A stretch of 64,000 nt of DNA. Origin: Legionella waltersii. GTDB taxonomy: Bacteria; Pseudomonadota; Gammaproteobacteria; Legionellales; Legionellaceae. A model generated the notes under the pieces. That model was not told where the DNA came from. It saw nothing but the letters and a program-made list of their open reading frames with translations, and did not search any database. This document shows positions 52,864 through 60,683 of this stretch, in pieces (positions within the stretch are counted from its first letter, which is position 1; the number at the start of each line of letters is the position of its first letter). Both the position numbers and the translations under genes were made by a program. The DNA is taken from NCBI RefSeq assembly GCF_001468085.1, contig NZ_LNZB01000051.1, forward strand, positions 306,583-370,582, read 5' to 3'.

Positions 52864-54411
52864 TTAAGGGGTGATCAAGCTCAACAATTTGACTGTATCG
52901 ATTTTTCCATTGGTCTTTATTGGGAATTCATTTAACCATACATACAGTTCAGGGATCATATAAGTAGGAATCCTAGTTTTTAAAAAAGCTTTAAGTTCCG
53001 CACTATCGATCACAATTGGGTTGTTATTGGATATTAAAAATGCGATCAATCGATTATCAAGAGAATCTATTTTCTCACAGATAACCACTGCGTCTTGAAT
53101 ATTAGGATGTTCTAACAAATGATATTGTATTTCTCCTAATTCAATACGCATACCGTGTAATTTTACTTGCTCGTCTTTACGGCCTAAAAAAATCAATTCA
53201 TGTTCATCATTCCAACGAACAAAATCTCCAGTGCGGTACATTTTCTCTCCAGGCAAGTAAGGATTATCTATAAAACAGGCCTGTGTGAGTTGATGATTAT
53301 TTAAATAACCTTGAGATAATCCCACGCCTGAAATAAATAGCTCTCCTGGCTCAGAACCCGTTGGATTTAAATGCTCATCTAACACAAAAAATTGAATGTT
53401 ATGGATGGCTTTGCCAATTGGGATGTTGTCGTATTCTTTTTGTTTTTCACAAATAAAATAGGATACATCTATCGTTGCTTCTGTTGGACCGTATAAATTA
53501 ACTAATCGAGCTTCATTACCCTGAAATAGGTGATTAAATGAATTAACGCTTCGTGCATCCAGAGCCTCTCCACTTAGAAATACGTACTTTAATGATCCCA
53601 AACGCTGGATGGGAAACTCTTCCATAATATAACTTAAAAAAATACGAAATACTGAAGGCACAAAATGAATAACACTGATCTGATACCGCTCAATCATTTG
53701 AGTAAATAATTTAACATCATGCTCCCTATTCGGGGGCAAAAGGACTACACTGGCACCTGCAATAGACCACCAACAAATCTCCCAAACAGAGACATCAAAA
53801 CAAACGTGTGTTTTTTGAAACAATACATCCTGACTATGTAATGGGAATGCTTGCTGCATCCAGAGAATACGATTAACTAAAGCATCATGTGAGATCATGA
53901 GTCCCTTAGGTGTTCCCGTAGTGCCAGAAGTGTACATGACATAAGCTAAATCTTTCTTTTCCACCTGCAGATTTAAATTATGACTCTCTTCTAGGCTCAC
54001 GTCTTCATTGATGGTTATGATTTGAAGATCTCTTATCTCATACAAGGTTTCCTTTTCTGACAGGAGTGGATCATCATCAACAATTAACAATTGTATTCGA
54101 GCATCTTGCAGAATATGTTGATTCCTCAGCATTGGTGACGAGGGATCTAATGGCAAATACGCTAAACCTGCTTTTAATACCGCAAAAACAGCAACCAACA
54201 TTTCATAGGAGCGCGTCAGTTGAATGCCTACAATCCCATTTGAGGGTAGTCCTTTTCGTAGAAGGTACCTTGTGTATTGATTAACTTGCTTGTTAAAAGC
54301 TTCGTAGGTGATGCAACGATCATTACGATAAATGGCTGTCTTTTCTGGGTTTTTTTGCACTTGTTCTTCGAATAATGTGCAAATCGTTTTGAAATCATCG
54401 TCTGATTGCAT
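52864..54411 (-). CDS. stand-alone NRPS adenylation domain, predicted serine-specific
   Basis: This 515-residue adenylation enzyme would activate an amino acid as aminoacyl-AMP and load it on a carrier protein. Core motifs are complete: A3 YTSGTTGTPKG (160-170), A5 NLYGPTEATID, A7 YRTGD, A8 GRKDEQVKLHGMRIELGEI, A10 TNGKID. No condensation or carrier domain is attached. The specificity residues, read by alignment to GrsA, are Asp206, Val207, Trp210, His249, Phe278, Ser280, Leu306, Ile314, Asp315, Lys503. That is the serine code DVWHFSLIDK. The start at 54411 has GGAGG upstream. It is the last of five minus-strand genes (PaaK-like, ACP, 3-hydroxyacyl dehydrogenase, acyl dehydrogenase, A domain). 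Confidence 0.92.
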   Translation of the reverse strand: MQSDDDFKTICTLFEEQVQKNPEKTAIYRNDRCITYEAFNKQVNQYTRYLLRKGLPSNGIVGIQLTRSYEMLVAVFAVLKAGLAYLPLDPSSPMLRNQHILQDARIQLLIVDDDPLLSEKETLYEIRDLQIITINEDVSLEESHNLNLQVEKKDLAYVMYTSGTTGTPKGLMISHDALVNRILWMQQAFPLHSQDVLFQKTHVCFDVSVWEICWWSIAGASVVLLPPNREHDVKLFTQMIERYQISVIHFVPSVFRIFLSYIMEEFPIQRLGSLKYVFLSGEALDARSVNSFNHLFQGNEARLVNLYGPTEATIDVSYFICEKQKEYDNIPIGKAIHNIQFFVLDEHLNPTGSEPGELFISGVGLSQGYLNNHQLTQACFIDNPYLPGEKMYRTGDFVRWNDEHELIFLGRKDEQVKLHGMRIELGEIQYHLLEHPNIQDAVVICEKIDSLDNRLIAFLISNNNPIVIDSAELKAFLKTRIPTYMIPELYVWLNEFPIKTNGKIDTVKLLSLITP

Positions 54412-54430
54412 GGTATAAAACCTCCGAATC

Positions 54431-55555
54431 TTAGTTGAGACAAAGTTTCGGAATAAGAATTTCATGCATTTGCGAGGTTCCCTCGATAATCTCCATCACT
54501 TTGGCATCTCGATAATATCGTGCCACTGGATAACTCTCATCAAAACCCACCGCACCAAAGATTTGCAATGCATGGTTAGACACTAAAACTGCCATTTTAG
54601 AAGCAGCGTATTTTGCTACTAATGTTTCAGCAAGGTAAGCTGGATTTCCCTGCAATCTCAGTTCGCCCGCATAAAAGCACAGTTCACGAGCGGCTTTCAC
54701 ATGTACAATCATTTCCGTCATCATCTTTTGAATTAATTGATGCTCCTCTAATGCACGATTAAATTGTTTTCTTAGGTGCGTATAATCTCGAGCGGCATCC
54801 ACGCAGGCCTGTCCCAATCCAACACACCCCCATGCTGTGGTATAGCGCCCTTCATTCAAAGCGGTTTGTGTCACGTGAGTTAAACCCATGCCTATGCGAC
54901 CTAATACTTGTGCTTTAGGAATCGGGCAATCATCAAAAAAGATCTCTGCCAACATATTAGAGCGTAATCCTAAAAAATCATTCATTGGAGAAACCTTCAA
55001 ACCAGGAGTATTTCTTTCAACTAAAACGGTTGTCGGTTTACCTTGATAATTGGCTAGCACTAAAAATAAGTCCGCAAGTTGTCCTAAGGTGATGTATCTT
55101 TTAGAACCACTTAAATTGTATCCATCCTCTGAATCGGACAACTTCGTTTCAACATGTTCCAAATCACTACCGATATTCGCCTCAGTTAATGCTAATGCGA
55201 CTAGTGTTTCACCTGTTGCAATCCGCGGTAACCAAGTCTGTTTTTGGATGGTTGAACCAAAGCACATGAGGGTTCGATTAACCATCCCACAAACCGTTAA
55301 AATATTCGCAAGAGAGCAGAGCTCTTTAGCAAATGCTTCATGCATGAGACCAATGGTAAGCTCATCCCACTCTTGTCCCCCAAATTGTTTAGGAATGCAA
55401 GCACCAAAAAAACCATGCGTTGCCATGGTAGATAAGAAATGTCTTGGAATACTTTGTTGTTCATCAAACATTTTCGACAGAGGATGAAGCGACTTTTCTA
55501 TAAACTCATTAAACAATTTCTTCTGCAGCAGATATTCATCAGGATAATGAGGCAA
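54431..55555 (-). CDS. acyl-CoA/acyl-ACP dehydrogenase (FkbI/ZmaI-like role)
   Basis: This 374-residue flavoprotein of the acyl-CoA dehydrogenase family has LALTEANIGSDLEHVETKL and VMEIIEGTSQMHEIL, the FAD and substrate signatures. HLRKQFNRALEEHQLIQKMMTEM is the third typical block. In secondary metabolism, homologues oxidise ACP-bound substrates; for aminomalonyl-ACP the enzyme turns the aldehyde of a serine-derived thioester into a carboxylate. The neighbouring carrier, 3-hydroxyacyl dehydrogenase and serine A domain make this the most likely role here. An ordinary fatty-acid role is unlikely, since no thiolase or enoyl-CoA hydratase is near. Confidence 0.88.
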   Translation of the reverse strand: MPHYPDEYLLQKKLFNEFIEKSLHPLSKMFDEQQSIPRHFLSTMATHGFFGACIPKQFGGQEWDELTIGLMHEAFAKELCSLANILTVCGMVNRTLMCFGSTIQKQTWLPRIATGETLVALALTEANIGSDLEHVETKLSDSEDGYNLSGSKRYITLGQLADLFLVLANYQGKPTTVLVERNTPGLKVSPMNDFLGLRSNMLAEIFFDDCPIPKAQVLGRIGMGLTHVTQTALNEGRYTTAWGCVGLGQACVDAARDYTHLRKQFNRALEEHQLIQKMMTEMIVHVKAARELCFYAGELRLQGNPAYLAETLVAKYAASKMAVLVSNHALQIFGAVGFDESYPVARYYRDAKVMEIIEGTSQMHEILIPKLCLN

Positions 55556-55566
55556 AATGGGTGTCC

Positions 55567-56421
55567 TTATTCATATTGATAAAATCCTTTTTTAGTTTTT
55601 TGACCAAGAAGGCCTGCATCGACCATATTTTTTAATAACCAGCATGGTCGATATTTTGGATCATTAAACTCGGAATACAACGTTTCTAAAGAATACAGAA
55701 CCGTATCTAAACCAATCAAATCGGCTGTATGTAATGGCCCCATTTTATGTCCAAAACACTGTCTAAATAAAACATCGATGTCCTCAATTGACACAATGTT
55801 TTCTTGTATCATAAAGATGGCTTCATTAATGAAAAGCATCATGGCTCGATTACTCACAAACCCAACGGAGTCTTTTACGAGGATCATTTTTTTTTGAACT
55901 TGTTCCAGCAAGGATTGGGTTTTTTCTATCGTTGATAAATCCGTGTGATATCCTTTAATCACTTCAACCATAGGCATCATAGGTGCGGGATTCATAAAAT
56001 GCACTCCTATTACGCGTTGTGGTTGCTCAACAAGCGATGCTATTTTTGTAATCGAAATGGAAGAAGTGTTCACACCGAAAATACAGTCCGAGCTACACTG
56101 CTTATTTAAGGCTTGATACAGTGCTTTTTTTTGCTCCCAATTTTCGGGTATATTTTCAATCAGGTATTCAGCTTGCTTGATATCGTCGATCTTTGTAGTA
56201 AAAGAAATAGACGCTAACAGGGTTTCCACACTCTGCGAAGATGGCAAGTTTTGAGTTAAAGCAAGATAGTGTACATTTTTAGCTATTTGATCTTTAGCTT
56301 TATCTAGTTGTGACTGAAGAATATCAACTAACGTTACAGAAAATTCGAATTGTGCAAAAAGTTGCGCAATACCAGAACCCATGACACCCGAACCTAGAAT
56401 GGTAATCTTTTTTTGTTTCAT
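55567..56421 (-). CDS. 3-hydroxyacyl-CoA/ACP dehydrogenase (FkbK/ZmaG-like role)
   Basis: This 284-residue NAD-dependent enzyme starts with the Rossmann ITILGSGVMGSGIAQLFAQFEFSVTLVD. The segments VNTSSISITKIASLVEQPQRVIGVHFMNPAPMMPMVEVI (catalytic His in GVHF and the N-P motif) and KDSVGFVSNRAMMLFINEA are typical of 3-hydroxybutyryl-CoA dehydrogenase. Next to a carrier protein and a serine-loading domain it probably oxidises the seryl hydroxyl to the aldehyde on the carrier. It lies between the carrier gene (19 bp) and the acyl dehydrogenase (11 bp), clearly in one transcript. Confidence 0.9.
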   Translation of the reverse strand: MKQKKITILGSGVMGSGIAQLFAQFEFSVTLVDILQSQLDKAKDQIAKNVHYLALTQNLPSSQSVETLLASISFTTKIDDIKQAEYLIENIPENWEQKKALYQALNKQCSSDCIFGVNTSSISITKIASLVEQPQRVIGVHFMNPAPMMPMVEVIKGYHTDLSTIEKTQSLLEQVQKKMILVKDSVGFVSNRAMMLFINEAIFMIQENIVSIEDIDVLFRQCFGHKMGPLHTADLIGLDTVLYSLETLYSEFNDPKYRPCWLLKNMVDAGLLGQKTKKGFYQYE

Positions 56422-56440
56422 CGTGTCTATTCAGCAAATA

Positions 56441-56680
56441 TTATAGTTTACTATAAATAAAAGAGGCTATGGTATCAATACTAGTTAATTCATTTGGGTT
56501 GAAGTCGCCAACATTAAGATCAATCTTAAATTTTTTTTCAATGAATACTAATAATTGAATATAAAATAAGGAATGCATCGCTCCCGTATCAAAAATATTA
56601 TCAGAAAAACCAATCTCTTTAATTCTAAATGAATTGAGTAAAAATAGTTTTATCTCGTTTTTAACATGCTCAATATCCAT
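56441..56680 (-). CDS. stand-alone acyl/aminoacyl carrier protein
   Basis: This 79-residue carrier has FDTGAMHSLFYIQLLVFIEKKF, in which Ser37 (His36-Ser37-Leu38) is the expected phosphopantetheine site. The usual Asp before Ser is replaced by His. The pattern G-x-x-x-S-L-F-x-x-Q-L-x-x-F-I-E is that of carriers in methoxymalonyl and aminomalonyl pathways rather than fatty-acid AcpP, which supports the pathway assignment. The start at 56680 (MDIEHVKNEI) is chosen by family length; the frame is open 24 codons upstream into the PaaK-like gene. A phosphopantetheinyl transferase would be supplied from elsewhere. Confidence 0.82.
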   Translation of the reverse strand: MDIEHVKNEIKLFLLNSFRIKEIGFSDNIFDTGAMHSLFYIQLLVFIEKKFKIDLNVGDFNPNELTSIDTIASFIYSKL

Positions 56681-56693
56681 CGATGTTTCCTGC

Positions 56694-58205
56694 TTAGTAA
56701 AAATCCTGTTTAGTCGAACTACTGAGTTGCCTACGATGCATTGCATTACCATTCATTTTTAAAAATCGTCTTAATTTACCTGATAAAAGGTATTCAAATT
56801 GTGTCACTTCTAGGATATTAATTCTAGGTTGATGGAGACCCACCTTACTTAGCTCTTCCGAAATTGTTTTTTGTAATTTCACTTTATCAACCATACCTTT
56901 TGTTAAAATTTTAATATCAGCTCCATACCTTGTTTGTATGACTTGATATTCTTGAATATTTTTTTCTGCTAATAGCAACTTCACAAACAGAGAATGATTT
57001 ACATAAGTATTTTCTGAATAAATAAAATCAAATTCGGAGCGTCCTCCAGGGGACACAATCAACTGATGTTGTATTCCACAATCGCAAGTTTTATCTAAAA
57101 ACAGCAAATGATCAGAGGATTCATAGCGAATCAATGGCAAGGTATAATTGTATAAATTGGTGATATATTGTTTGTTAGACAATACCCCTTTAGCAACTGG
57201 GTTGTTATGTTCATCAATCGGTTCAACAATACAAAGATCTTCGTTTAAATGCATTTCATCATGATTAGCACGGCAATTCATCCCGAGCACGCCCTCCGTT
57301 GAACTATAGGTGTTGAAGACGCTCACATTAGGCCAGACCTCTTTTATAAACGTTTGAAATTGTGCATAGTGAGTTTCTGCGCCAACAAAAATAGCTTTAG
57401 GTTGTATGTTTAGTCGTCCAAAATAGGCTTCTTGACATAATTTATAAATAAATGAAGGCATTGATATGAGGACATCAGGTTGCATTTGATTAAGGTTGGT
57501 ACAAATTTGAGCTATTGGGGCTGTCATTGGAAAACAATAATGTTCATTGTTTGTGAATTGAAACGATTTGATAAAAGCGTAGGCTGTGAACGTTATATTT
57601 TTTGTGAAAAAATAAACAATTTTGAGTTTTTGGGTTGGATTAAATAGAAGTTGTGTTCGTTCATGATTATACAATGGATTGCGGACGAAACAGGTATAAT
57701 AAGTATTCCACTCATCCCAATCAAAAATAAAAACCCCTCGCTTTCCACTGGTTGAACCTGTTGTCACTACATGATAACGATTGAAAAGATACAATTCATC
57801 GATTTCATGAGTTTTTTGCTCAAGATGTTTTTCAAGAAGCGCTAATGTAAGGCGCCTATCAGTGACTATTGCATCCCAGTTATCCATTAAAATGGATTTA
57901 TTGATGGTAGGCAGCTCATTTAAATTTTGCACTGTGAAATTCTGAATATCGATGTGGGCTAATGTCTTTTTATACCAAGGGGAGTTTAATTTAGCATGCG
58001 TTAATAATGATCTCAGTCGCTCGTCACGTATTTGCTGAAGTGTTTGTTTCGAGCAATGCAATCCATCATGATGTTTCTGGTAGTTTTCAAAAAAATATTG
58101 AGTTTGCTTGGAAATGAGCCTCTCTGTAACCTGTTTTTTATTCGCACCCCAACTTTTTCTGGATAGATTTTGATATAATCGTTGAAATAAATGATACAGT
58201 GCCAT
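56694..58205 (-). CDS. PaaK/CapK-like acyl-activating enzyme
   Basis: This 503-residue protein is like phenylacetate-CoA ligase and the related CapK/F390-synthetase group. YHVVTTGSTSGKRGVFIFD is the AMP-binding loop, VFNTYSSTEGVLGMNCRAN the adenylate-binding motif, and LPLIRYESSD the later signature. A Cys-Asp-Cys pair (KTCDCGIQ) suggests a zinc or structural site, as in some relatives. It probably activates an acid to an adenylate or thioester and may load a starter unit for this cluster. The substrate is unknown. It is the first gene of the minus-strand run and divergent from the ketosynthase, so one intergenic region controls both. Confidence 0.8.
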   Translation of the reverse strand: MALYHLFQRLYQNLSRKSWGANKKQVTERLISKQTQYFFENYQKHHDGLHCSKQTLQQIRDERLRSLLTHAKLNSPWYKKTLAHIDIQNFTVQNLNELPTINKSILMDNWDAIVTDRRLTLALLEKHLEQKTHEIDELYLFNRYHVVTTGSTSGKRGVFIFDWDEWNTYYTCFVRNPLYNHERTQLLFNPTQKLKIVYFFTKNITFTAYAFIKSFQFTNNEHYCFPMTAPIAQICTNLNQMQPDVLISMPSFIYKLCQEAYFGRLNIQPKAIFVGAETHYAQFQTFIKEVWPNVSVFNTYSSTEGVLGMNCRANHDEMHLNEDLCIVEPIDEHNNPVAKGVLSNKQYITNLYNYTLPLIRYESSDHLLFLDKTCDCGIQHQLIVSPGGRSEFDFIYSENTYVNHSLFVKLLLAEKNIQEYQVIQTRYGADIKILTKGMVDKVKLQKTISEELSKVGLHQPRINILEVTQFEYLLSGKLRRFLKMNGNAMHRRQLSSSTKQDFY

Positions 58206-58221
58206 TAGGTTCTACCTAAAT

Positions 58222-58342
58222 CAGGACTTACGCCCCCCAATCGCTTCGTTAAAAATAAATGCCAATTCAGTCATTTAGTGCATCCAAACTCCTTCATTGA
58301 TATTTATTGTTGCCTCAACCTTGGGGTTTTTAGTTAGTCCTG
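58222..58342. repeat. MITE-like repeat, copy B (121 bp)
   Basis: It starts CAGGACTTACG and ends TTAGTCCTG, forming an imperfect inverted repeat. It shares GTCATTTAG, TCCAAACTCC-type and CCTTGGGGTTTTT words with 24121-24244. It sits in the control region between the PaaK-like and ketosynthase genes and could change their expression. Confidence 0.55.
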
Positions 58343-58470
58343 TAAATATCGTTTTTCTATACAGCCCCTAACATTAATTATATATCATAGGGAATAAGAT
58401 TAAAAAATGCCCCAATTTTGATAACCATCTGAATAATGACCTATATTTAAAAGAGTTAGGAAATTTGAGG

Positions 58471-59775
58471 ATGATTCAAATTATGGGGATTAACAACGGC
58501 TCAAACAAAGTTGCGGTGGTAGGAATGGCTGCAAAATTTCCTGGAGCAAATGATCTTGATGAATATTGGAATTTATTGAGATTCGGGAAAGAAGCGGTCA
58601 GTAAATTTTCAATGGATCAATTACTTCATTCAGGCATTTCAGAACAACTAATCGCGGCTGACCATTACAAACCCTATAAAGGAATTTTAGATAACTTAGA
58701 ATCATTTGATCTCCCTCCATTTGAAAGTGGTGCTAAAAACTATGAGGTGTTAGGCATACAAGGCAAAGTGATGTCGCATTTAACGTATGATGCTTTAAGT
58801 AACATGAGCGGTGAATTTAATAACCGAATCAAAAATACGGCTGTTTATATTGGAACCAATAATCAACCATCCGCTCATTTCTTGGGTTCAGCATACTACC
58901 AAGCGATTGATACCCAAAAAGCGATAGAGCGGTATTATTCAAGAATCATCGCACCTTTTATTTCTTATCAATTTGGATTTCAAGGAAGCTCTATTGATTT
59001 ATATACTGCTTGTTCATCTTCTCTAACAGCGATTATACAGGGCTGTCGGGACTTGAATGCCTATCAATGTGAGATGGCGATTGCAGGTGCTGTCTTAATC
59101 GATTTACCCCAAGAAGTTGGTTATATTTATGAAGAGAACGGATTATTTTCCCCTGATGGTCATTGTCATTCGTTTGATGTCTCCGCTTCTGGAACGTTAT
59201 ATTCAAATGGTGCTGGATTGGTTGTTTTAAAGCGACTTGAGGATGCCATTGCAGACAATGATCAAATCCTTTCAGTAATTATCGGATCTGCCATGAATAA
59301 TGATGGAAACTCAAAAGAGGGATTTATGGCGCCCGGAGCTCATGGTCAATATGCTTGTTTGCAATCGGCTTGGAAAAACGCAGGTATAGGTCCGAGTGAT
59401 CTTGATTATATTGCGGCTCACGGCCCAGCTACCAAATTAGGCGATGCAACAGAAATTTATGCACTAAAAAAAGCCTTCAATACCGCTAAAATGACAGACC
59501 AATGTCCAATTGGTTCAGTAATTAGTAATCTTGGCCATACGGGAATTGTGTCCGGCATGGCTTCGTTTATCAAAGCGGTACTGATGCTTAAACATAGGTC
59601 AATTGTTCCCTCCATTAACTTCCAAACTCCAAATCCAGAGTTTATGTTGGAGGATTCACCGTTATATATAGCCACCCAGTTTGAGAGTTTCCCAAGAAAA
59701 AAAGAGCAGTATTTAGTCGGTGTTTCGAGTTATGGCGCAGGAGGAAGCAACACACATGTTGTTTTGCAGTTATGA
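58471..59775 (+). CDS. stand-alone polyketide-type ketosynthase
   Basis: This enzyme, 434 residues, catalyses decarboxylative Claisen condensation on carrier-bound substrates. The active site is intact: Cys181 in DLYTACSSSL, His317 in IAAHGPATKLGDATE and His356 in NLGHTGIVSG. The N-terminus, KVAVVGMAAKFPGANDLDEYWNLL, is that of modular PKS ketosynthases, not FabF. No acyltransferase, ketoreductase or carrier domain is fused. I use the ATG at 58471, with GTTAGGA upstream. If aminomalonyl-ACP is made by the divergent genes, this enzyme is the natural user, since a pre-loaded extender would need no acyltransferase. Confidence 0.9.
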   Translation: MIQIMGINNGSNKVAVVGMAAKFPGANDLDEYWNLLRFGKEAVSKFSMDQLLHSGISEQLIAADHYKPYKGILDNLESFDLPPFESGAKNYEVLGIQGKVMSHLTYDALSNMSGEFNNRIKNTAVYIGTNNQPSAHFLGSAYYQAIDTQKAIERYYSRIIAPFISYQFGFQGSSIDLYTACSSSLTAIIQGCRDLNAYQCEMAIAGAVLIDLPQEVGYIYEENGLFSPDGHCHSFDVSASGTLYSNGAGLVVLKRLEDAIADNDQILSVIIGSAMNNDGNSKEGFMAPGAHGQYACLQSAWKNAGIGPSDLDYIAAHGPATKLGDATEIYALKKAFNTAKMTDQCPIGSVISNLGHTGIVSGMASFIKAVLMLKHRSIVPSINFQTPNPEFMLEDSPLYIATQFESFPRKKEQYLVGVSSYGAGGSNTHVVLQL

Positions 59776-59999
59776 AACTTTAGAGGATGAATAGGTGGCA
59801 AGCTCGACTTATCTGCTTTTATCTCGGGTATTAACACTTTTCTTTTGTCTATGTTGCTTTTTCTAAGGCATCAATATTCAGTTTAATTGCGTGGACGCGC
59901 CCTATTGCCTCAATGAAAGGTGTTGCCGAACATCTGTTCTTAATATTGTCTTAATGGTTAATTGTTATACTATTACGAGCGAATTAACGTGAATGTTTT

Positions 60000-60668
60000 A
60001 TGACAAAACCGATTATTAAAACAAGACAATCATCTAAGTCAGGATTAGGATGTTGTTATGGATACAGTTCTTTCTGGGCAAAAGGACAATTACACTTACC
60101 AGTTCAGGATGTAACCTATGAAATCCCCCTTACTAACGCGATCTTTGATGAACAATCGTCACAAATTATGCCCATGCATAGCAAAAGACTAGCAAGTTTC
60201 TATATAGATTATTGGAACAAGAAAGAATTACTCGATGATATAAAAAAGGGATTGAAGAATGTTGGTGATGCGTTTGTGATTGGTTACTTAGGCGTAATCG
60301 CTGGCCATGCCCTCGCCATAAAAAAGATTGATGAAGACAAATATCAGTTCTTTGACTGTAATGTTGGTGTTTATGAACTTGATGGTAAAGAATTAGATAA
60401 ACTTTTTTCAGATTACATTGATCCTTTGTATCAAAAATTATTTTATGGCCTGACTTTAGAGTACATCCCCGCAAATGGTTTATCTCCTGATTTAATAGAA
60501 AATATCTTAGCCACTGCCTATATCGTTGCGTGTAAACTAATTTCAACGCCGATAGGCGTATTTAGGTACCTTGAGAGCTTGTGTGAATTAATAGGTACTC
60601 TAGTATTGAGTGAGAAGTTAAACAGTAATAATGAGCAACCTCATGAAATAATAATTATCAATCGGTAG
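60000..60668 (+). CDS. candidate C58 (YopT-like) papain-fold cysteine protease
   Basis: This 222-residue protein has the three-point pattern of the C58 clan. The Cys motif is GLGCCYGYSSFWAKG (Cys19, then G-x-S-x-x-W); the His motif is GVIAGHALAIKKI (His103); and the Asp motif is KYQFFDCNVGVYEL (Asp119, Phe-Phe-Asp-x-Asn-x-Gly). The His-to-Asp distance is 16 residues, equal to that of YopT (His258 to Asp274). The Cys-to-His distance is shorter than in YopT. No signal peptide; relatives act in eukaryotic hosts or cut their own precursors. Two hydrophobic segments near the end may be helices of the fold. Overall identity to YopT must be low, so this is a prediction from motifs. Confidence 0.6.
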   Translation: MTKPIIKTRQSSKSGLGCCYGYSSFWAKGQLHLPVQDVTYEIPLTNAIFDEQSSQIMPMHSKRLASFYIDYWNKKELLDDIKKGLKNVGDAFVIGYLGVIAGHALAIKKIDEDKYQFFDCNVGVYELDGKELDKLFSDYIDPLYQKLFYGLTLEYIPANGLSPDLIENILATAYIVACKLISTPIGVFRYLESLCELIGTLVLSEKLNSNNEQPHEIIIINR

Positions 60669-60683
60669 TATAGTGATGGCTGT

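Noticed and set aside
54431-56421. A fatty-acid beta-oxidation operon
   Set aside because: No thiolase, enoyl-CoA hydratase or acyl-CoA ligase of that pathway is adjacent, and the genes are joined to a carrier protein and an A domain.
52864-58205. A methoxymalonyl- or hydroxymalonyl-ACP pathway
   Set aside because: That route needs FkbH and usually a methyltransferase; neither is here, and a serine A domain is present instead.
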